A stretch of DNA of 64,000 nt from 66-474 sp040388785 (GTDB lineage: Bacteria; Pseudomonadota; Gammaproteobacteria; Xanthomonadales; Rhodanobacteraceae): assembly GCA_040388785.1 (NCBI GenBank), contig JAZKBD010000015.1, forward strand, positions 1 through 64,000. Direction: 5' to 3'. Shown piece after piece: positions 36,965 to 46,600 of the stretch. Every line of letters begins with the position of its first letter. The first letter of the stretch is position 1. Made by a program: the position numbers and the translations under genes. The notes under the pieces were generated by a model. The model was not told the origin of the DNA, did no database searches, and saw only the letters and a program-made list of their open reading frames with translations.

Positions 36965-37121
36965 CGGCACGGTGTGAAAGCGGCATCACATTGCCGCTGT
37001 ATCATTGAAGCACAGAGTTTGCTGGAAACCGCTACGGAGGGCGGAGATCGATGGCAACCGCCGTTTCCTGCGCCGCCACCTGCATCGTTCCACGGCGGCA
37101 CATTGCCCATTCGCCGCACGC

Positions 37122-39380
37122 ATGAACGTGCGCGGCCCGCGTCCGGTCGAGGTCTCGGGTTACCGGCTGGTCCGGTGGCTCGGGACGCGCGGCACGGCCT
37201 CGCTGTACGTGGGCGTGGAACCGTCGCGTGACCGGCCCGCGGCGATCAAGATATTCCACCGCGTCGATGCTGAAACCCTTGCGCGCATCGAAGGGCAGTT
37301 GCAGGAAAACGCGCGGCTCTCGCATCCCAACATCGTTCCAGTCGACGCCATCGGACGCACCAGCGATGGCCGCCTGTTCTACGCGATGCCGCTATTGCGG
37401 GATTTCGAACAGGCCCGCGATGGCTTTTCCGGAAGATCGCTGAGGATCGTCGCGCTGCTGCGCGACCTGCTCGCGGCGCTCGACCACGCGCACCAACGTG
37501 GCGTGGTGCACGGTGACATCAAGGCTTCCAACGTGCTGTTCGACGAACAGGGACGCGCACTGCTTGCCGATTTCGGGATCGCCCGCTGCATGGCGGAAAC
37601 GCACGGCGAACTCGCAGACCCGCAGTCGGATCTTTACGACATCGGGATGCTCGCGCGCGACCTGCTGGGCGGTGCATCGCCCACGCAGCGCCGTGATGCG
37701 GTCGCGCCGCACGCATCGTCCCGGCAACCGATGCCGCAGCTGCGCCCGGGCGCCGCCGCATGGCAGCCCTGGTTCGACAAGGCGCTGGCCGAAGCGCCGG
37801 ATCGGCAGTTCCGGAACGCGCAGGCGATGGCCGACGCGCTCGATGCGGTCACCGTCAGCCGGCATTACGGCGGTGGCGGCCCGCCCACCACCCCGGAACC
37901 CCGCCGCGTGCCGAAATGGCCGCTGCGCACGGTATTGCCGATTGCCGCGATCATCGCACTGCTCGGCTGGACCGGATGGGATTACCTCAACGAATCCAGG
38001 GCGCCCGACAACGCGCCTGCCACCGCGAATCCCGCAACACCCGTGATGTCGGCGGCGAGCGTCGCAATGCCGGTCGCGCCGCCGGCGAGCATGGAAACGG
38101 CGGCCGTGCCGCCCGTGGCCAGCGTGGACAATCCGGCGTTGACGATTCCCGTCGTGGAACCCGCGACGACATTGCCCGCCCCGTCAAGCCTGACGATGGG
38201 GGATCGCGTGCAGGCACTGGTCACCAGCGCCGATGCGTTGCGCGCCCAGGACCGTCTGTTTTCGCCGCCGTTCCACAACGCCGCTAGCCAGTATCTCGCC
38301 GCGCTCGACCTCGACCCCGGCAATGCTTCCGCCATCGCGGGCATTGACGCGATGCTGCGAACGCTGCGCCGGCGGCTGGACAAGACCTGGGACGACGGGC
38401 GCAACACCAGCGAAGCGGCCGACATGTTGCGGCAAGGCGACGAACTGGCGAAACACGCGGATGCGTCGGGGCGACACACGTGGCACAACTATCGCCGGCG
38501 GCTGGCACGCCACGTCGGCGCCACCCTTGCGCGTGCCGCTCGCGCCCAAGACAAGCTGGTGCTTGCCGCCCTGCAGCCGCTTGCGAAAGCACTGCATGTC
38601 GCGGCCCCCGATTTGCCTGATCCCGCGCCGAATGCGCCGGCGGCGAGCGCGCCCGTGGCGGGCGGGCCGGCAGCAGGTGCGCGCCTTCGCGATCCGCAAG
38701 GTCCGTTGCTCGTTTACGTGCCTGCCGACGGCGGGCGTCCGGCGTTCGCGATCGAACGTGTCGAAGTCACCCGTGCGGATTACGCGGCGTTCGTCCGCGC
38801 CACCCAACGCCCCGCCGCGAGCTGCCTCGCCGCGCACAACCCATTCTCGCGGCTGCGTCATCTCACCTGGCGCGCACCGGGCTTCACGCAGGGCGGGGAT
38901 CACCCGGTGGTGTGCGTGAGCTGGGACGATGCCGCCGCGTACGCCGCATGGCTTTCGAGGACCGCCGGCGAACCCTACCGCCTGCCGAGCGCCGATCAAT
39001 GGCTGCGGGCCGCGCAGGGCATGCCGAAGGCCAGCCCCTGCAAGCTCGGCAACGTGGACGACGCCAGCCGCCACAACCGGCTGGACGACGATCGCTGGTC
39101 GTGCAGCGACGGCGCCCCTTACACCGCGCCGGTCGGGCGTTACGCGGCGAGCGGCGTCGGCGCCTACGACCTGTACGGCAACGTCAGCGAATGGATGGCG
39201 GGCGGCAACGCCGGCTCGCGTCCGTTCCGTGGAGTTTCCTGGCGCGACGGCAGCCACGAGACCCCGCTCGGCAATCGCGGCACGGCCGATGCGGATGTCG
39301 GCTACTCCAGCGTGGGATTCCGCGTGGTGCGGGTGATCGACGCGGCGCATCCCGCGCCGCCGGCAGCTTCCGGACACTAG
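37122..39380 (+). CDS. Second transmembrane kinase-like/FGE-sulfatase-like fusion, degenerate kinase
   Basis: 752 residues, a tandem paralogue of the preceding gene with the same order: kinase-like domain, membrane helix (VLPIAAIIALLGWTGWDYL), variable Ala/Pro-rich linker, FGE-sulfatase-like domain. It keeps the catalytic HGDIKASN (Asp132) and LADFGIAR, but the activation and P+1 segment (GYLSPEQ in the paralogue) is deleted: GIARCMAETHGELADPQSDL runs straight on. The alpha-C Glu is Gln. The C-terminal domain is highly conserved with the paralogue (YDLYGNVSEWM, SWRDGSHETPLG). Activity as a kinase is doubtful. It may pair with the first protein as a heteromer. Confidence 0.85.
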   Translation: MNVRGPRPVEVSGYRLVRWLGTRGTASLYVGVEPSRDRPAAIKIFHRVDAETLARIEGQLQENARLSHPNIVPVDAIGRTSDGRLFYAMPLLRDFEQARDGFSGRSLRIVALLRDLLAALDHAHQRGVVHGDIKASNVLFDEQGRALLADFGIARCMAETHGELADPQSDLYDIGMLARDLLGGASPTQRRDAVAPHASSRQPMPQLRPGAAAWQPWFDKALAEAPDRQFRNAQAMADALDAVTVSRHYGGGGPPTTPEPRRVPKWPLRTVLPIAAIIALLGWTGWDYLNESRAPDNAPATANPATPVMSAASVAMPVAPPASMETAAVPPVASVDNPALTIPVVEPATTLPAPSSLTMGDRVQALVTSADALRAQDRLFSPPFHNAASQYLAALDLDPGNASAIAGIDAMLRTLRRRLDKTWDDGRNTSEAADMLRQGDELAKHADASGRHTWHNYRRRLARHVGATLARAARAQDKLVLAALQPLAKALHVAAPDLPDPAPNAPAASAPVAGGPAAGARLRDPQGPLLVYVPADGGRPAFAIERVEVTRADYAAFVRATQRPAASCLAAHNPFSRLRHLTWRAPGFTQGGDHPVVCVSWDDAAAYAAWLSRTAGEPYRLPSADQWLRAAQGMPKASPCKLGNVDDASRHNRLDDDRWSCSDGAPYTAPVGRYAASGVGAYDLYGNVSEWMAGGNAGSRPFRGVSWRDGSHETPLGNRGTADADVGYSSVGFRVVRVIDAAHPAPPAASGH

Positions 39381-39411
39381 GCGCGAAGAAACCCCGAGCA
39401 TGACTTGTGGC

Positions 39412-39441
39412 GTATGCCCTTGCGGGTCGGCGGGCGCATAC
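39412..39441 (+). promoter_or_regulatory. Conserved 30-bp dyad upstream of S10 peptidase copy 1
   Basis: GTATGC, 18 bp, GCATAC, ending 55 bp before the start codon, preceded by CATGACTT. The same arrangement occurs upstream of copy 2 (48741-48770). Candidate operator or promoter element. Confidence 0.45.
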
Positions 39442-39496
39442 TCCGGCGGCCCCGGCGCTCGCGCGCCGGCTTCTCTTGCCCTCAGCCGGAAAACCA

Positions 39497-41155
39497 ATGA
39501 AAGCCAATCGCCTTGCCGCCGCACTCGCATCGCTGCTGCTGTGCAGCGTTCCCGCCTTCGCGGCGCCGCCGAGTTCTTCCGCACCCGGCAGTTCCGCCAG
39601 CACCGGCAGCGACAGCACCCCGACGGAAAGCCTGACCGAGCGGCTGATGAAGCCGCTGTCGTCCGTCACCACCGGCACGGTGACGGTGGAAGGCAAGGCG
39701 ATCAGCTACAAGGCCGTCGCCGGCACGCTGGTGATCGACGGCACCGGCGCCAAGGAATCCACGCCCGAGGTGGCGATGAGCTTCTTCGCGTATTTCAAGC
39801 AGGGCGTCGATCCGTCCAAGCGCCCGATCACCTTCATCTACAACGGCGGCCCAGGTTCCTCGACGGTGTGGCTGCACATGGGCGCGTGGGGACCAAAGCG
39901 CGTCGTCACCAATGACGACACGCACACACCCGCCGCGCCGTATCAGCTCGTCAACAACGATTACAGCCTGCTCGATGCCAGCGACGTGGTGTTCATCGAC
40001 ATGCCCGGCACCGGCTTCGGCCGCCTGCTGCCGCAAGGCAAGGACGACGCCGCGCGCGGCGCCGACCGCAAGGAACTGGCCAAGGCGATCTGGGGCGTGG
40101 ACGGCGACGCGCACGCGTTCTCGCGTTTCATCACGCAGTTCCTGTCCAAGTACGGCCGCTGGAATTCGCCGAAGTACCTGTTCGGCGAAAGCTACGGCAC
40201 CACGCGTTCGGCCGTGCTCGCGGGCATCCTGGAAGAAGAGGACAACATCGACCTCAACGGCGTGATTCTGCTGTCGCAGATCCTCAACTTCGGCACCAGC
40301 GTCGACGGTCCGGAAGGCGATCCCGGCAATGACCTGCCCTACGTGCTGGCGCTGCCGACCTACGCGGCGACCGCGTGGTACCACCACAGGCTGCCGAAGT
40401 ACAACAGCGACAAGCTCGGCCAGGTGCTGAAGGATTCCGTCGCCTTCGCCAAGGGCGAATACCGCGACGCGCTATACGAGGGTTCGACGCTCGATCCGGC
40501 AAAGCAAAAGGAAGTGGCGCAGAAACTGTCCGACCTGACCGGCTTGCCGGTCGCGTACCTGCTCAAGGCCAACCTGCGCGTGAGCGGCGGCATGTTCGAA
40601 CAGCAGTTGCAGACCGGTGACGACCTCGCCACCGGCCGCCTCGACTCGCGCTTTTCCGGCCCCGAGATGGACCCGATGGCCAAGGAATCGCAATACGACC
40701 CGCAGTCGGCGGCGATCAGTTCGGCCTACGTGTCGGCGTTCAACGACTACGTGCGCAACGAACTGAAGTTCGGCCAGGACCTGAAATATCGTCCCGACGT
40801 GTACGGCGCCGGCGACTTCAACTGGGACATGAAGCACCGCACCCCGGGCGCCCCGCCGTGGGACGACGGTTCGGGCACGCTCAACGTGATGATCGACCTC
40901 GCAGATGCGATGAAGTACAACCCGAACCTCAAGGTGATGTTGAACGGCGGCTTCTACGACTTGGCGACGCCGTTCTATGCGGCGATCTACGAGGAGGAAC
41001 ACCTGCCGATCCCGCAGAACCTGCGCAAGAACATCACCTACGCGTTCTATCCGTCCGGCCACATGGTGTACGCGCACATTCCGTCGCTGCAGCAACTGCA
41101 CGACAACGTCGCAGCGTTCATTAACGCCACCGACAACCAGGGCAACAACAAGTAA
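39497..41155 (+). CDS. Secreted S10 family serine carboxypeptidase-like protein, copy 1
   Basis: 552 residues from the ATG at 39497 (MKANRLAAALASLLLCSVPA), with a Sec signal peptide ending near AFA. The peptidase fold has the S10 features: YNGGPGSSTVWLHMGAWGP (oxyanion hole), FLFIDMPGTGFG-like VVFIDMPGTGFGRLL, and the nucleophile elbow LFGESYGTTRSAVL. A late His occurs in YPSGHMVYAH and an Asp in FYDLATPF. It is exported and likely periplasmic or secreted; specificity is unknown. A paralogue (48831-50480) has the same signal peptide and terminator; a toxin island separates the pair. Confidence 0.9.
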   Translation: MKANRLAAALASLLLCSVPAFAAPPSSSAPGSSASTGSDSTPTESLTERLMKPLSSVTTGTVTVEGKAISYKAVAGTLVIDGTGAKESTPEVAMSFFAYFKQGVDPSKRPITFIYNGGPGSSTVWLHMGAWGPKRVVTNDDTHTPAAPYQLVNNDYSLLDASDVVFIDMPGTGFGRLLPQGKDDAARGADRKELAKAIWGVDGDAHAFSRFITQFLSKYGRWNSPKYLFGESYGTTRSAVLAGILEEEDNIDLNGVILLSQILNFGTSVDGPEGDPGNDLPYVLALPTYAATAWYHHRLPKYNSDKLGQVLKDSVAFAKGEYRDALYEGSTLDPAKQKEVAQKLSDLTGLPVAYLLKANLRVSGGMFEQQLQTGDDLATGRLDSRFSGPEMDPMAKESQYDPQSAAISSAYVSAFNDYVRNELKFGQDLKYRPDVYGAGDFNWDMKHRTPGAPPWDDGSGTLNVMIDLADAMKYNPNLKVMLNGGFYDLATPFYAAIYEEEHLPIPQNLRKNITYAFYPSGHMVYAHIPSLQQLHDNVAAFINATDNQGNNK

Positions 41156-41183
41156 CTTTCCTCGTGAGGCTTGGCAGCCTTCG

Positions 41184-41214
41184 ACCGGCGCGATGCAAGT
41201 CGCGCCGGTTTTTT
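41184..41214 (+). terminator. Rho-independent terminator of S10 copy 1
   Basis: ACCGGCGCGA, loop TGCAAG, TCGCGCCGGT followed by TTTTT. The same hairpin follows copy 2. Confidence 0.88.
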
Positions 41215-41254
41215 GTGCGCGATGAACCTGAAACCCTGGCAGACAAATCGTAGC

Positions 41255-41950
41255 TACCGCGGTCGCGGTCGCGCTGGTAGATCAACTGCCCACCGTAGTC
41301 GTAAAAACTGTAGATCGTGCCGCTGGCGTCGGTCTGCGCGACACGCCTGCCCCAGGCATCGTAGGCGTAGCCGCCTTCCTCGCCCGCCACGTTGCGCAAG
41401 CGGTTGCCCACATCGAACGTGTAGCCCACGCCATTGCGACTGGCGAGGTTGCCCTGCGCGTCGTAGCCGAAGCTGGTGGTGCCGTTCTGGTTGTCGATGA
41501 CCTGCGCCAGCTCGTCTGTGTAGTTGCTGTCGTAGGTGTACGTCAGCACGTGAGTACCCTGCGTGACGCCAGTGATTTGGCCCAGGCCGTTGTAGCTGTA
41601 TTGCGCAGGCAAATTGTTGGCGATGCCGGTGATCGACGCGCTGATCAGACGGTCCAGACCGTCGTACTGCATGCTGGTGGTGCGCGTGCCATCGGCGCCG
41701 TCGGTGATCTGCACGGGATTGCCGTCGGCCTCGTAGGTGTATGCCAGATCCTCAACGTCGTTGTCGGGATTGGGTTGCCCGGGAATCGGATCATCGATCA
41801 CGGAGGTGTCATGGATCTGACTGGTCTATCCGCGCACGTTCTCCGTCACCTGGTGCACCAACCCGCTAGTTCACGTCAACGCGACGATGTGCCCGTTCGA
41901 ATAATGGCTGACGCTGGCAGTGCCGCTCGGAAAAGTAACCTAATTCCTGC
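41255..41950 (-). pseudogene. RHS core fragment, decayed
   Basis: The minus strand carries YD-repeat protein sequence (YDGLDRLISASITG, GYDAQGNLASRNG, YDAWGRRVAQTD). Positions 41265-41810 align without indels to 44573-45118 of the intact RHS gene, and from about 41311 to 41810 I see no difference. Upstream of that (41811-41945) the homology continues in decayed form with at least two in-frame stops (VALT*TS and ENVRG*TS). Downstream it loses homology just before the S10 terminator. It has no toxin tip. It is the distal end of the RHS island. Confidence 0.85.
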
Positions 41951-41960
41951 TTCTTAAAAG

Positions 41961-42512
41961 CTATTTCAATCTTAGCCCTAATTTTGTCGAAAGCCGCAAG
42001 TCATCGTGATCTGCGAGTACACCGCGACTATCGAAATACCTTATGTTCACTGACATCAGAACGCCAGCCCTATTCACTTCATAGTCATATGTGACCATAG
42101 GACTTCCGCCATTTACACGATCCGCGCACCCGGACGGCAGAAGACGCCAGCACGTAGCCGAAGCATGCCAGTCGCCATCTGTAAGGCGTTCGATAGTTAT
42201 TTTTGAACCAGCATCATAGGTGACAGCATGTACGGACGTCTTTGGAACGATGAACTTAAGGAATGCGATTGACTTACACCAATATGCCTGCGTTGAACAG
42301 TCTTCAATTTCACCGAAAACTTGCGATAAGTCCTCACTGGCGTTCTTTACAGCATTCATGGCAGTACCCATCCGGTACTTACCTGCATTTATTCCAATGA
42401 AATTGGACTGCGCACGATCTACATACTGGACGGGATCATGCAAATCCCCAATGGAAAAAACTATCCTACAGGAAAAAATGATCCCTATAAGCGGCGAAAT
42501 GCTCCAGTTCAT
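41961..42512 (-). CDS. Putative immunity/partner protein of the orphan RHS tip (secreted)
   Basis: 183 residues, unrecognised. Its ATG overlaps the stop of the HExxH orphan tip gene (ATGA), the normal toxin-immunity coupling in RHS loci. The N-terminus MNWSISPLIGIIFSCRIVFS is hydrophobic and signal-like, suggesting a periplasmic or membrane-held protein. The rest is beta-rich with several Cys (DCSTQAYWC, ATCWRLLPSGC). Base composition is AT-rich relative to flanks. If it is the immunity protein, the cognate toxin acts in the periplasm, where target cells would meet it. Alternatively it is an accessory factor. Confidence 0.6.
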   Translation of the reverse strand: MNWSISPLIGIIFSCRIVFSIGDLHDPVQYVDRAQSNFIGINAGKYRMGTAMNAVKNASEDLSQVFGEIEDCSTQAYWCKSIAFLKFIVPKTSVHAVTYDAGSKITIERLTDGDWHASATCWRLLPSGCADRVNGGSPMVTYDYEVNRAGVLMSVNIRYFDSRGVLADHDDLRLSTKLGLRLK

Positions 42513-43162
42513 TGCTCAGGCCCCAAAATGTCTGCCGCCGCGTTGTTATACGGCGCGACATGTTCTGTACTCAACGGCTCGCGACTAAGCCCAGGCCAAG
42601 CTACATCGAAGGCCTGCTTTTCCTCTGAGCTTCCATGAATACCTTCATGCAAGAACTCCACCTGCCGCGTCCTGTCGGCGCTCCCAAGTTCCGTGTCCCA
42701 ACCAGGGTGTCCTTGAGTCGGATCTATCCCACTAGCGTGAACGTTTGTGAAGCCCGTAGTGCCCACGGTGTTCATCGCAGTCTTTATATCAGAGGCGAAA
42801 GCATCAACGATCATGTTCCGCTGCGCAAGCTGCGACGCGATCTGCTTTGCAGAGATCGAAAACGAGTATGTCGCATCGCCATTTTTTACCGAAATGTTTT
42901 CGATCTTATTGGACGCCGCCGCCGCATTCACGGCACGAGTTAAGGATTGTTCGACGGCCGCAAATTGCTTATGGTCAGCCGCAGTTGCCTTCGTCCGTAC
43001 AACTTTGCCCTTTACTTTCATAGCCACAAAGTCGATTTGGCACGAGTAGGACTTACCGACTTTCGTGCAGGTGCGCCCATCCGGATCGATGTATTTGTAA
43101 GGATTGTCATTGGCATACCAATACCGATCCAGGTTCGATCCATCCGTGCCACTTGCATCCAC
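42509..43162 (-). CDS. Orphan RHS C-terminal tip with HExxH metalloprotease motif
   Basis: 217 residues, beginning with GTG at 43162. The first 30 residues (VDASGTDGSNLDRYWYANDN then PYKYIDPDGR) match the last piece of the intact RHS core, ending at the DPDGR boundary. The following roughly 185 residues are unrelated to the toxin-24 tip. Near the C-terminus is VEFLHEGIHGSSEEKQAF, an HExxH zinc-binding motif, followed by EHVAPYNNAAADIL with a possible third ligand. It is an orphan tip that could replace the active tip by recombination within the short core homology. The zinc protease function is inferred from the motif only. Confidence 0.75.
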   Translation of the reverse strand: MDASGTDGSNLDRYWYANDNPYKYIDPDGRTCTKVGKSYSCQIDFVAMKVKGKVVRTKATAADHKQFAAVEQSLTRAVNAAAASNKIENISVKNGDATYSFSISAKQIASQLAQRNMIVDAFASDIKTAMNTVGTTGFTNVHASGIDPTQGHPGWDTELGSADRTRQVEFLHEGIHGSSEEKQAFDVAWPGLSREPLSTEHVAPYNNAAADILGPEQ

Positions 43163-43218
43163 CGCCCCCCAGAGCGGGCCTTGCTATTTGCTACGCTTGT
43201 TCGCCCGCTTCATCAACA

Positions 43219-43635
43219 TCAGTGAACGATCACTCTAATCGCCGAACAGCGGACACGAAAGAATTCAAGGCTTGAAAGCCTCACGAATAGATGATCATCA
43301 GGCTCAGACTGCTCCAGATTTTTGAGCCAATTGTCGTCTCTATCGTCAGGCGACTTGAATCCGATCTCCTCTAAAGAGTCGGTGGTATTTGTGCAAAACT
43401 TTGGACTAAATTCAAGATAAGTAATCTCGCTGAACTCCAATGTCAGCATTTGAACGTCGTGTACTTTATCTCTGAATTCCTTGATCGAACTGAATTTCAA
43501 AAGAACGGTTCCACTGGCTGGATTCACTACGAACCCTTCTAGAGAATAAAAGCTGTGCAGGTCGAAGTGCTTGCCTTCAAACCTTATGCCGACATTCCCT
43601 TCGAAGGCAAAATTTGTAAGCATCTTATTGACCAT
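43219..43635 (-). CDS. Putative immunity protein for the RHS toxin-24-like tip
   Basis: 138 residues, not recognised. The ATG at 43635 overlaps the RHS stop codon by 11 nt (a second in-frame ATG at 43623 would follow the stop directly). That places it in the immunity position. It is an acidic, beta-rich, AT-rich protein without signal peptide (YSLEGFVVNPASGTVLLKFS, EFSEITYLEFSPKF), fitting a cytosolic immunity protein against a toxin acting inside cells. Function inferred from position only. Confidence 0.65.
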   Translation of the reverse strand: MVNKMLTNFAFEGNVGIRFEGKHFDLHSFYSLEGFVVNPASGTVLLKFSSIKEFRDKVHDVQMLTLEFSEITYLEFSPKFCTNTTDSLEEIGFKSPDDRDDNWLKNLEQSEPDDHLFVRLSSLEFFRVRCSAIRVIVH

Positions 43636-46600
43636 TCGTGTCCAAGTGGTGCTTGGCCATGTCTATATCCTCTTGAGTCGCCGGTCGTACTTGAGCAGAC
43701 TTCGTGTTATAGGCTGGTTGATTCGGGGCGTTCAAGTTCCTCTCCGAAACTTTGACATGTGGCGTCTCAATGCCGCCATGGCTCTTTCCCGCCAAATCTA
43801 CTTCGATCTTTTGCGATGGACTTTCTATCGTGACTCGGTTCTTACCCCCATTTTGAGAGACGAGATCAGCAGCTTGTTCCTTAAGAGATTTTGCAGCCCC
43901 TCCTGCTAACTCGCCTCCTTCTTCAACCGCTTCCTTTGCGGCGACGCGAGCGGCAATTAGCGTTGCGCCCCCCTTGATTGCTCCAGCGATACCAGCCGCA
44001 GCCGAAACTGTCCCTGCATCTTCCAGAAGGGCATGTCCTACACCTCCGCCTTGGCCGTTGTAACCGTCTTTCAGGGCGCCGACGATTTGGCTGCCATGGA
44101 AGCCGTTACCCGTAACGAAGGACGCGGTTTCGTAGAACAGTCCACCCAACGCTTCGGTGATGTCACGCCCATCGGGATCCGTAAACCGATAGGGATTGTC
44201 TTTGGCATACCAATACCGATCCAAGTTCGATCCATCCGTGCCACTGGCATCGACCGGATCCATCGAAAGGAGCCGCCCGACGCTCGGGTCATAGTAGCGC
44301 TGCTGCATGTACACCAGATTGGTGTCGGCGTCCTCGACATGGCCGGTGTAACCCGGGCCGTCCTGCGGGGTCGCGCCGTGCATGCCACCCCAGGCGTCGT
44401 ACACCACCGCCGTGTCGGGAAAGTCATTGCCATACTTGTCGGTCTGGCGGATCACGCTGCCCAGCGCATCGGTGTCCTGAAAGCGCCAGACGCGGGCGAT
44501 ACCACCGCTGTCGTAATCCCTGATCGCCACCAGTTTGCCGCCCAAATACAGGTAGTCGTGGGTTCCGCCCGCGCGGTCGCGCTGGTAGATCAACTGCCCG
44601 CCAAGGTCGTAGAAGCTGTAGATCGTGCCGCTGGCGTCGGTCTGCGCGACACGCCTGCCCCAGGCATCGTAGGCGTAGCCGCCTTCCTCGCCCGCCACGT
44701 TGCGCAAGCGGTTGCCCACATCGAACGTGTAGCCCACGCCATTGCGACTGGCGAGGTTGCCCTGCGCGTCGTAGCCGAAGCTGGTGGTGCCGTTCTGGTT
44801 GTCGATGACCTGCGCCAGCTCGTCTGTGTAGTTGCTGTCGTAGGTGTACGTCAGCACGTGAGTACCCTGCGTGACGCCAGTGATTTGGCCCAGGCCGTTG
44901 TAGCTGTATTGCGCAGGCAAATTGTTGGCGATGCCGGTGATCGACGCGCTGATCAGACGGTCCAGACCGTCGTACTGCATGCTGGTGGTGCGCGTGCCAT
45001 CGGCGCCGTCGGTGATCTGCACGGGATTGCCGTCGGCCTCGTAGGTGTATGCCAGATCCTCAACGTCGTTGTCGGGATTGGGTTGCCCGGGAATCGGATC
45101 ATCGATCACGGAGGTGTCGTGAATCTCGCTTGGCAGGCCACGCACATTTTCGCGAACCGTATGCGTCACGCCGTTGGTCCAACGGAACGAGGCAATTTTG
45201 CCATCGGGGAAATGGGTGACGTTGTACACGTACGTGTTGACGTTCTGTATGCCCAACATCGTCGGCTGGCCGAGGGCGTCGGGGCTGGTGTAGTAGTACT
45301 GACCCGACGGCGTGAAACGCACCGATAGATTGCCATTGGCGTCGTAGCCGTAACCCACTACCCACGTGAACTGACTGCCCGCGGTCAACGCTTCGCTGAT
45401 CAGCAGCCGGCGGGCATCGTACAGATAACTGTTCGTGACTTGCGGGCCGCTGCCATTGGCGGTGACAACCGTGTACGGCAAACCGTCAGGTGTATATGTC
45501 CAGTTCTGGTTGCCGACGCCATCCGGAAACCCGAGTGTCTTGAGCCGATTACGGGCATCGTAAATACGGCTGACGACGTGGCCGGCAGCGTTCGCTTGCG
45601 TGACATCTGCGCAAGTGTCACCACCGAATCCGTTGGCGCCCTGTGCGCTCCATGCCAAATTACCGGCGGGATCCCACGCATCAAATGTAACAATGCCGTT
45701 TGCGACGTGCTTGCACAACTGCTGATAACCGTCGTACACGAAGGCCTGATACGTGGTGCCGTCGCGAGCGATCCAGACGGGCTTGCCGAAAATATCGCGG
45801 GTGATGATAGTAGTAGTGGTGGCGGCCTGACTTACCTGCGACGTGATCTGGTACGGCATTGAGGTATCCGGACTGCCCCACGCGTAATAGCTGGTAGTGG
45901 TGCCGAAGCCGTTCGGGTCAATGACTTGGGTCTTGAAACCAGGCAGGTAATCCGTGGTGGTGGTCGATGGGTGGGTGAGTTCCGTATCCTGCACTACGGT
46001 GGTGACGCGATTCAATGCGTCATAGCCTGTGTCGGCCCCTGGCAGCGAGTCCGTGTATTGGCCGAGATTGCTGACCGGATACGAAGTAAAGATGGTGCGG
46101 CCGACAGCGTCATATAGATGCACCACCAAGCTCCGGGTGCCGCCTATGTTGGCCGAATCGTACCGTTCGGTAACCAGCGGCCGCCACAGCGCATCGAAAT
46201 AGGTGTTCGTCACGCCCGTGCCAGTCTGCACGGTCTGCTTCCAGTGCCCGGCGGGAATGCCGTACTCAACGCCATTCACCGGCGCGAAGGAGAACATTGT
46301 CGCATTCCAGGTGTTGGTCGAATCCGATGGGTAGTCGATCTCGGCGAGCCGCCCCATCGGATCGTATTTGTAGCCAGTGACTGCACCACTTTCATCCGTC
46401 AGGGATGCAATCCAGCCGTTGTCGTCGACATGTGCGCTTTTGCTGGTGTTATCGGCAAACTTCACCGCCTGAGGCAGACCGCGGTGCCAGAGTGAGAACT
46501 GGGTGGTGTTGCCCTTGCCGTCGATCACTGAAGCAAGCGTGCCTCCCTGGTCCGTGCCATCGGCTGGGTGCCACGACCTGGTCAAAACGTGCTTGCCGAA

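Noticed and set aside
41121..41264. C-terminal extension of the RHS fragment into the S10 terminator region
   Set aside because: RHS homology ends near 41265; the remaining codons are antisense to the S10 terminator and gene end.
44033..45328. 431-codon plus-strand open frame inside the RHS gene
   Set aside because: Antisense to YD repeats; repetitive shadow without its own start signals.
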